Source of the DNA: Butyrivibrio sp. MC2021
GTDB taxonomy: Bacteria; Bacillota; Clostridia; Lachnospirales; Lachnospiraceae
Reading direction: 5' to 3'
Length of the DNA stretch: 64,000 bases
Assembly (NCBI RefSeq): GCF_000621605.1
Contig: NZ_JHXX01000001.1
Location: 496,001 to 560,000 of the forward strand
Shown in pieces: positions 8,560-15,865 of the stretch (the stretch's first letter is position 1; each line of letters starts with the position of its first letter). The notes below the pieces were generated by a model. That model did no database searches and was not told the DNA's origin. It saw only the letters and a list, made by a program, of their open reading frames with translations. The position numbers were made by a program, and so were the translations under genes.

Positions 8560-9168
8560 TCACATCCTGTCCATTTCATGCCTGATGGCATCCATTGAAT
8601 AGCCACGTCTCAAGAGAAAAGCCATCACCTTCTGCTTTTCCTTGAAATCCATATTTTTGTCAAAATGCTTTTTTATGAGGAGCTTCTGAATCTGAACCGA
8701 CTCCACATCCTCCTCAGACTCCTCATAAATCTCAAGCATCAATTTCTCACAGAGATCCTTACTGATTCCCTTACCGCTTAAATCCTGAATAATTCGCTGT
8801 CTGCTGCGAAGTTCCATATGATAGGTTATGTAATCCCTGGCAAAACGCTCATCATCCAAATATCTGTAGGACTTCACATATTCAATTGCTGCGTCCATAC
8901 ACTCTGAGGAGTACATACCCTCTGAGAGCTTGTCCCGGAGCTGTTTTTCAGTATAATCTTTCTTCTGTAACAGATTCATAGCCCTCTTGGTGGCACGCTT
9001 GGGAAGTAGGTCCTCAGTGATGATCCTATAAGTAGCCGGATCCAGTTCCTGATCGGCCTTGATCTTATATTCTCGAAGCTCGGTGTTATAGAGAACAAAG
9101 GCAAATTCTCCATCAATAAATACCTTACTTCTCTTTTTGTCCAATGCTGAAATATCTGTAACTATCAT
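8560..9168 (-). CDS. recX: Regulatory protein RecX
   Basis: 202 residues made of three tandem three-helix RecX repeats, with the family signature YLDDERFARDYITYHM around residues 101-116 and KxYTEKQLRDKLSEG before it. RecX binds RecA filaments and limits or modulates recombination and SOS induction. It lies directly downstream of recA in the same direction, 77 bases away, with a GC-rich hairpin between them, so it is probably expressed by read-through from the SOS promoter of recA. The ATG at 9168 has an AGGTGA site. Length is within the family range. Confidence 0.94.
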   Translation of the reverse strand: MIVTDISALDKKRSKVFIDGEFAFVLYNTELREYKIKADQELDPATYRIITEDLLPKRATKRAMNLLQKKDYTEKQLRDKLSEGMYSSECMDAAIEYVKSYRYLDDERFARDYITYHMELRSRQRIIQDLSGKGISKDLCEKLMLEIYEESEEDVESVQIQKLLIKKHFDKNMDFKEKQKVMAFLLRRGYSMDAIRHEMDRM

Positions 9169-9200
9169 AGTTCACCTATATTTTGTGATATTAGTATAAT

Positions 9201-9227
9201 CCCCCGGCCAGCCAAAGCTTCCGGGGG
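9201..9227 (-). promoter_or_regulatory. GC-rich hairpin between recA and recX
   Basis: CCCCCGG (9201-9207) pairs with CCGGGGG (9221-9227) around a 13-base loop. No T-run follows on the minus strand, so it is not a clean terminator; it may act as a partial terminator or mRNA-stability element that lowers recX relative to recA. Confidence 0.6.
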
Positions 9228-9245
9228 TAATTTGCCGAGTACTGA

Positions 9246-10304
9246 TTATTTAGATTTCTTCTTAGGTGCCTCTGTTGCTTCATCAGCAGCTGCAGATGAG
9301 CCACCCTGTACAGGAAGTCCGTAATGCTCTCTGACTCTCGCATCGATGTCAGCCAGGATAGCCGGATTGTTCTCGAGATAAAGCTTGGCATTCTCACGTC
9401 CCTGGCCAATCTTCTCTCCGTTGTACTGATACCATGCACCGCTCTTGTTAACGATATCGCAGTTAGCTGCAAGGTCCAGGATATCTCCGGTTGCTGAGAT
9501 TCCCTTACCGAACATGATATCGAACTCAGCCTCCTTGAAAGGAGGAGCAATCTTGTTCTTAACAACCTTAACCCTTGTACGGTTACCGATGTTCTCACCG
9601 TTCTGCTTGATAGCCTCGATTCTGCGGACATCCATACGAACTGATGAATAGAACTTCAGAGCACGACCACCGGTAGTTGTCTCAGGGTTACCGAACATAA
9701 CACCAACCTTCTCTCTGAGCTGGTTGATGAAGATAACAGTACAGTTGGACTTGCTGATAACTGCTGTAAGCTTACGAAGAGCCTGGGACATAAGTCTCGC
9801 CTGAAGACCTACATGTGAATCGCCCATGTCTCCATCGATCTCAGCCTTGGGAACAAGAGCTGCTACAGAGTCAACAACTACGATATCAATAGCTCCGGAG
9901 CGAACCATGGTCTCTGTGATCTCCAGAGCCTGCTCACCGCTGTCAGGCTGTGAAATGTAAAGGTTGTCTACATCTACGCCGATGTTCTTGGCATATACAG
10001 GGTCAAGAGCATGCTCAGCATCGATAAATCCTGCGATGCCGCCTCTCTTCTGAACTTCTGCAATCATGTGAAGAGTAACTGTGGTCTTACCACTACTCTC
10101 AGGTCCATATATTTCAACAATACGTCCCTTAGGGATACCGCCAAGTCCAAGGGCAATATCAAGGCTAAGAGATCCTGTGGGAATAGTCTCAATGTTCATG
10201 GTGTCTGATGAATCACCAAGTTTCATCACAGCACCCTTTCCGAACTGCTTCTCAATCTGTCCAAGTGCTGCTTCAAGTGCTTTTTGTTTTTCTTCTCTTT
10301 CCAT
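9246..10304 (-). CDS. recA: Recombinase A
   Basis: 352 residues, full length. Walker [10 protein letters not shown] (about 67-75), the Walker B region [14 protein letters not shown], the L2-side signature [14 protein letters not shown] and [22 protein letters not shown] are all present. The tail is acidic to mixed and ends in KKKSK. RecA forms filaments on single-stranded DNA, catalyses strand exchange and triggers LexA self-cleavage. The ATG at 10304 has an AAAAGGAG site. Upstream are a near-consensus promoter and two SOS boxes, so LexA control is directly supported by sequence. Confidence 0.99.
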   Translation of the reverse strand: MEREEKQKALEAALGQIEKQFGKGAVMKLGDSSDTMNIETIPTGSLSLDIALGLGGIPKGRIVEIYGPESSGKTTVTLHMIAEVQKRGGIAGFIDAEHALDPVYAKNIGVDVDNLYISQPDSGEQALEITETMVRSGAIDIVVVDSVAALVPKAEIDGDMGDSHVGLQARLMSQALRKLTAVISKSNCTVIFINQLREKVGVMFGNPETTTGGRALKFYSSVRMDVRRIEAIKQNGENIGNRTRVKVVKNKIAPPFKEAEFDIMFGKGISATGDILDLAANCDIVNKSGAWYQYNGEKIGQGRENAKLYLENNPAILADIDARVREHYGLPVQGGSSAAADEATEAPKKKSK

Positions 10305-10319
10305 ACTTTTCTCCTTTTA

Positions 10320-10333
10320 AGAACGCCTGTTCG
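10320..10333 (-). promoter_or_regulatory. SOS (LexA) box 2 of recA
   Basis: Read on the minus strand the site is CGAAC-AGGC-GTTCT, one base from the Bacillus-type consensus CGAACNNNNGTTCG. It lies downstream of the -10, between the probable transcription start and the ribosome binding site. Confidence 0.82.
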
Positions 10334-10343
10334 TTATAATAAA

Positions 10344-10372
10344 ATAATAAAACAGATGTTCGGTTGTGTCAA
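10344..10372 (-). promoter_or_regulatory. recA promoter
   Basis: On the minus strand TTGACA (10372-10367), a 17-base spacer and TATTAT (10349-10344). The -35 is perfect and the spacer is ideal. SOS box 1 fills most of the spacer. Confidence 0.9.
10349..10362 (-). promoter_or_regulatory. SOS (LexA) box 1 of recA
   Basis: Minus-strand CGAAC-ATCT-GTTTT, inside the -35/-10 spacer. The left half-site is perfect and the right half is weaker. LexA bound here would block polymerase. Confidence 0.78.
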
Positions 10373-10487
10373 CATAAATTTTTCATATTTTTTCAAACAA
10401 AAATACAATTTGAAAATTCCGGCAGAAACGCCGATAAAATCGCTGCTCCCCGGCAGCTGAAAAGACAAAAACGATTAAAACATACAT

Positions 10488-10519
10488 GAGTCATTGTCCA
10501 AGGATATGAACAATGACTC
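10488..10519 (-). terminator. Terminator of the envelope operon after the J-domain gene
   Basis: A perfect 10-bp inverted repeat (GAGTCATTGT with ACAATGACTC, 12-base loop) about 40 bases after the stop of the J-domain gene. The downstream T-tract on the minus strand is imperfect (ATGTATGTTTTAATCG), so termination may be partial. Confidence 0.65.
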
Positions 10520-10558
10520 GTATACATTATCATATATAATTCTGATTTGCAAGCTGTG

Positions 10559-11095
10559 TCAGTTGATCATGCCCATGTTGTACTGCCTGCAAAGATCATC
10601 ATATTCCTGATTGATAAGTCTCACCATCTCGGCATCTCCACAGATATTGTCCGGATGGAACATCTTCATAAGATCCTTATATCTCTTTTTGATGGCCAGT
10701 GGATTGTCAGCTCCTCTGAAGAGAAGATCCATGGCATCATACTCGTTCTCACGCTGGTATGATTTCTCTCTTTCGAGTCTTCTGAACTCGGCATCGATTC
10801 TCTTCCTGTCGCTGGTAAGCTGATCAAATCCGTTGTTCAGAATAGCAAGTCTCTGGTCAAATAATGCCTTGTCGTTGTTAAGCTTCTTGTTTGCAGTCTC
10901 AAGTTTGCGCTCAGCAGCATCCATTCTGTTCTTGAAGGCTATCTCATCAGCCTCAAGTCTGGCATATCTCTCAGCCAGAGAACTCTCCATATTTTCAAGA
11001 CGAACACTCTCCTTAAACAGCCAGAGGCGAAGCTCCGCCAGTTCGTCCATACTCCCATTTGCAATTACTTCTTCAATCTTTCTCATATCTTCCAT
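10559..11095 (-). CDS. Coiled-coil protein with C-terminal J domain
   Basis: 178 residues. The first about 120 residues are a charged helical, probably coiled-coil segment (LRLWLFKESVRLENMESSLA onward). Residues about 125-175 are a J domain: AIKKRYKDLMKMFHPDNI contains the invariant HPD that stimulates Hsp70 ATPase, and INQEYDDLCRQY is its last helix. There is no Gly/Phe or zinc-finger region, so it is a class III (C-type) J protein that would recruit DnaK to a particular client or site. It is the last gene of the operon that begins with the U32 gene, 33 bases after YtfJ, and ends at a hairpin. The client is unknown. Confidence 0.85.
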   Translation of the reverse strand: MEDMRKIEEVIANGSMDELAELRLWLFKESVRLENMESSLAERYARLEADEIAFKNRMDAAERKLETANKKLNNDKALFDQRLAILNNGFDQLTSDRKRIDAEFRRLEREKSYQRENEYDAMDLLFRGADNPLAIKKRYKDLMKMFHPDNICGDAEMVRLINQEYDDLCRQYNMGMIN

Positions 11096-11128
11096 AAGGA
11101 ACCCCCGCCTTCTGGACCTGAAACAGTA

Positions 11129-11530
11129 TTACTCTTCTTCCTTCTTTTCCTCAGGAAAAGCGATATCTACCGCAGCCTCATCATCCATAAGGTTTTCTTT
11201 CTTGGCTGTAAAACGATCGGCAATATCAGGCACCAGATCAAGGATCTTGGTCACTGCATCCTGATTCTTGATATTAACAAGCTTGGTTGAACCATTCTTG
11301 ATAACAAGAACCGCACTTGGTGACATCTTGGCACCAAAGCCGCCTACTCCGCCATTCTTTTTCTCTGCAACGCTTGATCCTGCACCTACGCCAAAAGACA
11401 CATCCACAAGAGGAAGGATGATAGTATCACCAACCTGTGTTGCCTCTCCCACAACAGTCTTAGATGCCAGTACAGAATTCATTCCTTTAAGTAAAGACTC
11501 TACAACGCCGTTAAAATTGTTCTCTCCCAT
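11129..11530 (-). CDS. ytfJ: YtfJ/GerW family protein
   Basis: About 133 residues. The conserved core, with VGEATQVGDTIILPLVDVSFGVGAG, a Gly-rich loop GGVGGFGAKMSPSAVLVI and a C-terminal valine-rich region (VPDIADRF), matches the YtfJ (GerW) family. In Bacillus this protein is made in spores and affects germination; the biochemical role is unknown. The start at 11530 (MGENNF) was chosen because GGAGG lies five bases upstream; two earlier in-frame ATGs leave no room for it. The next gene upstream encodes a DUF2953 protein, the same pair as ytfI-ytfJ in Bacillus. An acidic C-terminal tail (PEEKKEEE) is present. Confidence 0.9.
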   Translation of the reverse strand: MGENNFNGVVESLLKGMNSVLASKTVVGEATQVGDTIILPLVDVSFGVGAGSSVAEKKNGGVGGFGAKMSPSAVLVIKNGSTKLVNIKNQDAVTKILDLVPDIADRFTAKKENLMDDEAAVDIAFPEEKKEEE

Positions 11531-11554
11531 CATAGCCTCCAAAAACATTGTTTA

Positions 11555-12538
11555 TCAGGTACTCAATATCTTCTTAAATCGCCTGATTACCTTCATAACA
11601 TCCTTCTTAAGGTAACATATGAGCACGCTGTACAGAATAGTGAACACCGTCACATGCCCCTTGACCCGGGCTCTCACCATTACCACCTGCCGTTCGAAAT
11701 CAGGCTCCACTATGACATTATCCATAGTAAGAGGATAAATAATGCCAAAGGCGGCCATAACTTCTGCTGTGGTGGCCGGATCCCCCAGCCCGTAAAGGAT
11801 TTCTGCCTTGTATTTGTCAGGCAGGATCATTTTTATTACTTTGATAAGTCTGCCCTTTACCTGTGCATAAGCACGCTTGAAAATCTCACTTTCCAGGGTA
11901 GTTTTAATCATTTTTATCTTACCACAAACTCTAGATATTGTATATTGTGTTTTTTCAAACACATCTTGTGGCGTTTTTAGAATATTCTCAATCTTTTCGA
12001 TAATATCCTGAATTATTTCTATAAGAGCTTTGCCTTCCTCTTCTTCCTCTTCGACCTCCATAGAATCCGAGGTGTCATTTTCCTGTGAAGAAGTATCATC
12101 CTGAGGAGCCTCCTCTGCAGGCTGGTTATTCTCAAGCTCCTGCATGTCGCTCATCTCTATTACGCCGCTCTCTTCTTTTTCAGTATTTTCTGTATTTTCT
12201 TCTTCAGCAGATTCCTCACTCTTTTTATCGGCATTTTCCTTCTCAGGGTTTTGCTTTCTCGGAAAAACTTTTATTCCGAAGACCTTTGCATAAAACTCCT
12301 TGTTATCAGGAAAATCGATTCCTCCGCTGATAATATGAAACAGCCAGGAATAACGCGCTGAAAACTGTATTTTTTCTGTATCAAAGCCCTTATCAAATTC
12401 TGTCTCAGGTATATAGAGGTTCGCCTTGTATCTCACCGGTACAAAAAGGATCAAAGCAAGAAGCAAAAGCAGAACCGCCAATATCACCAGAAGAACAATT
12501 CCAATGATCTTTAAAACTCCCAAAACTCCCGCCAACAT
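11555..12538 (-). CDS. DUF2953 membrane protein (YtfI-like)
   Basis: 327 residues: an N-terminal membrane helix (about 8-32), a short conserved strand region (FVPVRYKANLYI), a long acidic low-complexity insert (about 105-175, rich in Glu, Asp and Asn) and a C-terminal DUF2953 region with ILYGLGDPATTAEVMAAFGIIYP. In Bacillus the corresponding gene ytfI precedes ytfJ, and both are linked to sporulation, though the function is unknown. Here too the pair is adjacent (24 bases apart). The size of the acidic insert is unusual and is probably disordered. Confidence 0.85.
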   Translation of the reverse strand: MLAGVLGVLKIIGIVLLVILAVLLLLLALILFVPVRYKANLYIPETEFDKGFDTEKIQFSARYSWLFHIISGGIDFPDNKEFYAKVFGIKVFPRKQNPEKENADKKSEESAEEENTENTEKEESGVIEMSDMQELENNQPAEEAPQDDTSSQENDTSDSMEVEEEEEEGKALIEIIQDIIEKIENILKTPQDVFEKTQYTISRVCGKIKMIKTTLESEIFKRAYAQVKGRLIKVIKMILPDKYKAEILYGLGDPATTAEVMAAFGIIYPLTMDNVIVEPDFERQVVMVRARVKGHVTVFTILYSVLICYLKKDVMKVIRRFKKILST

Positions 12539-12565
12539 AATCGCTCCAAAATAGTATTGTTAAGG

Positions 12566-12895
12566 TCAGCCCACAGATTCAAGGTACTCAAGAAGCTTGC
12601 CGCTCTTGCCGGCGATTGAAGCCTCCTGGGATATACGAAGTACGATATCCATTGCCTCCTGGTAGCCACCTGCAATTCCGTAAATATATACCGGGTGATA
12701 TCTGAAATACGGCTGTTTCAAGTAAGCAGAGTTGATGATATCCAGCTGATCGACTCCATTGGTAGCCCTGGTAACACAAAAGATCCCGAACTGTCCGCTG
12801 CCGTGATACAGCTTCCACTTAACAACTGTGTGCTTCTTGACAGATTCTCCCCAATATAGCTTTTTATAAAACTCGCAAAAGCCCTTTTTACCCAA
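12566..12895 (-). CDS. Hypothetical protein in the envelope operon
   Basis: About 109 residues, not recognised. The start is placed at the TTG at 12895 because GGGGAG lies seven bases upstream; an earlier in-frame start at 12922 has no ribosome binding site. The protein contains a basic N-terminus (GKKGFCEFYKKLYWG), a central stretch rich in Tyr, His and aromatic residues (VKWKLYHGSGQFGIFCVTRA) and a C-terminal helix (EAMDIVLRISQEASIAGKSG). No signal peptide or membrane helix is evident, so it is probably cytosolic. It sits between the penicillin-binding protein and DUF2953 genes on the same strand, 28 bases from the latter. Confidence 0.7.
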   Translation of the reverse strand: MGKKGFCEFYKKLYWGESVKKHTVVKWKLYHGSGQFGIFCVTRATNGVDQLDIINSAYLKQPYFRYHPVYIYGIAGGYQEAMDIVLRISQEASIAGKSGKLLEYLESVG

Positions 12896-12982
12896 AATAA
12901 TACTCCCCGTTAATAAATCCAAATCCGAAAAATCATAATATATTTTACCATATACCCATTTGTTATGGAATTGATACAGCTA

Positions 12983-14455
12983 TCACTCCACTCCGAAATA
13001 AGCGTCAAAAATCCTCTTGGCAATAGGCACCGCATAGCTTCCGCCGCTGCCTGCGTTCTCAACGATTATGGTCACGCTGATCTCAGGATCTTCAGCCGGT
13101 GCAAAGCCTGTAAACCATGCGTGAGAATCTGATGTAAATGTATTGAACTCCGCAGAGCCGGTCTTACCTGCCGCTGTATAGGAAAGACCTTTTAGCTTGG
13201 TGGCGGTACCGTTTTCTACAACCTGTACCATCATTTTAGTCAGGATCTCAGCTTCTTCCTCGGTCATGAGTTTCTTTGACTTCTCCGGAGAATAGCTTTT
13301 TACCACCTTACCGTCCGCAGCCTTGATCTCTGTGACCAGATAAGGCTTCATAAGAACTCCCCCGTTGGCAACCGCATTGGTGATAAGGTTCATATGGATA
13401 GGTGAAACACCTGTTGTGCCCTGTCCAATGGAGAGCTGCATAACAGATGCCGATGTGGTGTCCTTGTTGTACTCAGCGCTGCTCTTGGAATGGGACAGGC
13501 TCACGGGAATGTCCTTGTTAAACATAAGGTCATCCAGGGTCCTGTTAAAGGTCTCCCTGCTGATATTCAGGCCCATATTGGCATAGGAAGAATTGCAGGA
13601 CTTGGCAAAAGAGCTGTAGAAATCCACACTTCCGTGATTTTCCCCGTGGAAACAGGAAATGGATTCCCCGTCGTAGGTGAATCTGCCGTTGCAGCTGTAT
13701 CTGTACTTCTCTATCTCATCGGGATGTTCCCTGAGATAAGCCAATGATGTGACGATCTTGAAGGTTGATCCGGGAGGATAAAGCCCCTGGGTTGCCCTGT
13801 TTACCAGCATGGCATTGCCGGAATTATCATTGATAAGGCTCTCCCACTGCTCCTGAATCATATTAGGATCAAAATCAGGCTTGGAAACCATGGCAAGTAT
13901 CTGTCCTGTCTTAGGGTCAGAAACCACAATGGCTCCCTTCCTTGCTGACAGAGCATTGAAAGCCACCTCCTGGAGCTTAACGTCAAGAGATGTTATGACA
14001 TTGTCACCGGGATATTTTTTACCCTCAAGGTCATATTCCACCTTCTCCGACAGCTCTGCGCTGGTGTTTATCAGGTAGTAGTTGGTAAGCGCCTCCAGTC
14101 CTGATTTTCCGTTGGAAGCATAGCCCACAACATGGGCAAATTCCTCCTTGTAGGGATAGATTCTTACATCCTTGCCATCCTCACCCTGTTGGGAATAAGC
14201 CAGCACATCGCCATCCCTTGAAAGGATGCTGCCTCTGGTGTTCTGCTTGGCCAGGATCTGCTGTCTTGTATTGTAATTGTTATTTAAAAGAACCTGCTTA
14301 TTCTTGCTGGAATAGTTGCAGATATATACAAGCATGGAACCGAACAAAACCACATAAAATACCGTCAGAACAACTATTGGATAGGATCTGATCTTTTTAA
14401 CTTTTTTCTTTTTCGGCTCCCTGTCCTTTTCCTCTTTTATTATTTCTTCACTCAT
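12983..14455 (-). CDS. Class B penicillin-binding protein (transpeptidase)
   Basis: 490 residues: a Lys-rich cytoplasmic N-terminus, one membrane helix (about 25-48), a short dimerisation domain starting at NTRGSILSRDGDVLA, and a transpeptidase domain. Active-site motifs are SxxK in YPPGSTFKIVTS (nucleophile Ser near residue 228), SxN as SCN in FAKSCNSSY, and KTG in AAGKTGSAEF. This is the short PbpA-type class B protein that usually pairs with a SEDS glycosyltransferase; the SEDS gene is directly upstream (30 bases). It crosslinks peptidoglycan in elongation, division or sporulation; which one cannot be told. Confidence 0.94.
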   Translation of the reverse strand: MSEEIIKEEKDREPKKKKVKKIRSYPIVVLTVFYVVLFGSMLVYICNYSSKNKQVLLNNNYNTRQQILAKQNTRGSILSRDGDVLAYSQQGEDGKDVRIYPYKEEFAHVVGYASNGKSGLEALTNYYLINTSAELSEKVEYDLEGKKYPGDNVITSLDVKLQEVAFNALSARKGAIVVSDPKTGQILAMVSKPDFDPNMIQEQWESLINDNSGNAMLVNRATQGLYPPGSTFKIVTSLAYLREHPDEIEKYRYSCNGRFTYDGESISCFHGENHGSVDFYSSFAKSCNSSYANMGLNISRETFNRTLDDLMFNKDIPVSLSHSKSSAEYNKDTTSASVMQLSIGQGTTGVSPIHMNLITNAVANGGVLMKPYLVTEIKAADGKVVKSYSPEKSKKLMTEEEAEILTKMMVQVVENGTATKLKGLSYTAAGKTGSAEFNTFTSDSHAWFTGFAPAEDPEISVTIIVENAGSGGSYAVPIAKRIFDAYFGVE

Positions 14456-14485
14456 AAACAGCTATATACTCCCCATGATCGAGAT

Positions 14486-15859
14486 TTAATTCTTATCCGC
14501 AATGGCAGCCTTCTTTTGAGCTGCCTTTCTTCTCTGCATTCTCTCAATGGCTTCATAGCGCTCATCGGTTCTGATCATGCAGATTCCCTCAACTATCATC
14601 ATCATTATGATCGTCACGAATACAGAGGTTCCGCCGTAGCTGACCAGCGGCAGTGTAACACCGGTCAGCGGAATGAACTTACAGCCTCCTCCGATCGTAA
14701 GGAAGGTCTGGAAAATATAGGCAACTCCGATTCCGCAAACCACCAGTCTGTAGAACTTATCCTTCAGAAAATATCCCTCCTGCATAATGGCAATAAAGGT
14801 GCTGACACAGATAAGGGCCATAAGAATGCCGAAAACAATACCCAGCTCCTCAGCAATGGCAGAGAAAATAAAGTCCTGCTCAACAAAGGGGATGGACTGT
14901 GGCGCTCCGCCGTAGAGTCCAAGGCCGAACCAGCTTCCGCAGCTGATTCCGAACAGGGACTGTGACAGCTGATATCCTGTGGACTCAATATCCGCAAAGG
15001 GATCGATCCAGGCCTGTACACGAACCTGAATATGTGAAAAAAGTCTGTATCCGATGGCGCTGGCCAAAGCTCCAAAACCTAGGCCTATAGCCAGATATCC
15101 GATATTCTCTGTGGCGATGTAGATCATTGCCAGATAGATGACAAAAAAGATAAGGGCGCTGCCCAGGTCTTTTGACAAAACAAGAATGATTACGTGAGCG
15201 GCGGCGATAATGGAATTGATCAGCAGCATCCAGATATTGTCACTCTCATATAGGGCTCCCGCCATAAAGAACAGAAATACTATCTTGACCACCTCGGAAG
15301 GCTGGAAAGTGATGCCCGCCAGAGTATAGGTAATCTTGGAGCCGTTGGTAACCGCACTGAAAAGCAGCACCACGCCTATGGCCAGAATACCAATTGCCGC
15401 GAAGATATAGGTCATCTTCTTGACGAAATTGAACCTGAACACCGCCTCAGGCACGAAAAATCCGATTACAAAGGATGCCGTGATGATAAAGAACTGCTTA
15501 ACGGCCTTATCATAGGAAAGCCTTGTAAGAATGATCATTCCTATCATCAAAAGCATACAGGAATTGTTGATTATAAGCCTGTTCCCCTCCGGGTAAATGA
15601 AATAAAACAGCATCAGCACCGAGGCGAAAACAATTATCTGGAAGGCAAAAAAGAACAGGTACGCAGCCTTGCCCGTTCGGGCAATTATCTGCACGAAGCA
15701 GGCTATCTGCACCGCAAACATAAATATTATCTGTCTGATGTAAATGCCTTTTCTCTTTTTCTCGGTTTTGAATCTGAAGGCCATAAAGGCTTCCAGCGTG
15801 TAAAGAAAAAGAAAAGCGGCAATCACATATTTTGAAATCTCAGTAACGTATAGCTTCAT
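14486..15859 (-). CDS. SEDS peptidoglycan glycosyltransferase (FtsW/RodA/SpoVE family)
   Basis: 457 residues and about 10-12 membrane helices. The conserved segments are the SEDS stretch QPSEVVKIVFLFFMAG, the Asp-containing loop LSKDLGSALIFFVIY that carries the catalytic region, and FIPLTGVTLPLVSYGGTS near the C-terminus. A longer N-terminal membrane segment than E. coli FtsW precedes the core. It polymerises lipid II with the class B PBP encoded directly downstream. The SEDS-PBP pair argues for a dedicated synthase. The gene starts 7 bases before the end of the intergenic gap to the U32 gene. Confidence 0.93.
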   Translation of the reverse strand: MKLYVTEISKYVIAAFLFLYTLEAFMAFRFKTEKKRKGIYIRQIIFMFAVQIACFVQIIARTGKAAYLFFFAFQIIVFASVLMLFYFIYPEGNRLIINNSCMLLMIGMIILTRLSYDKAVKQFFIITASFVIGFFVPEAVFRFNFVKKMTYIFAAIGILAIGVVLLFSAVTNGSKITYTLAGITFQPSEVVKIVFLFFMAGALYESDNIWMLLINSIIAAAHVIILVLSKDLGSALIFFVIYLAMIYIATENIGYLAIGLGFGALASAIGYRLFSHIQVRVQAWIDPFADIESTGYQLSQSLFGISCGSWFGLGLYGGAPQSIPFVEQDFIFSAIAEELGIVFGILMALICVSTFIAIMQEGYFLKDKFYRLVVCGIGVAYIFQTFLTIGGGCKFIPLTGVTLPLVSYGGTSVFVTIIMMMIVEGICMIRTDERYEAIERMQRRKAAQKKAAIADKN

Positions 15860-15865
15860 CAGAGT

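Noticed and set aside
8540-8570. GTGAAA/TTTCAC hairpin between the microprotein and recX stops as a terminator
   Set aside because: The stem is only 6 bp, overlaps a stop codon and has no T-run.
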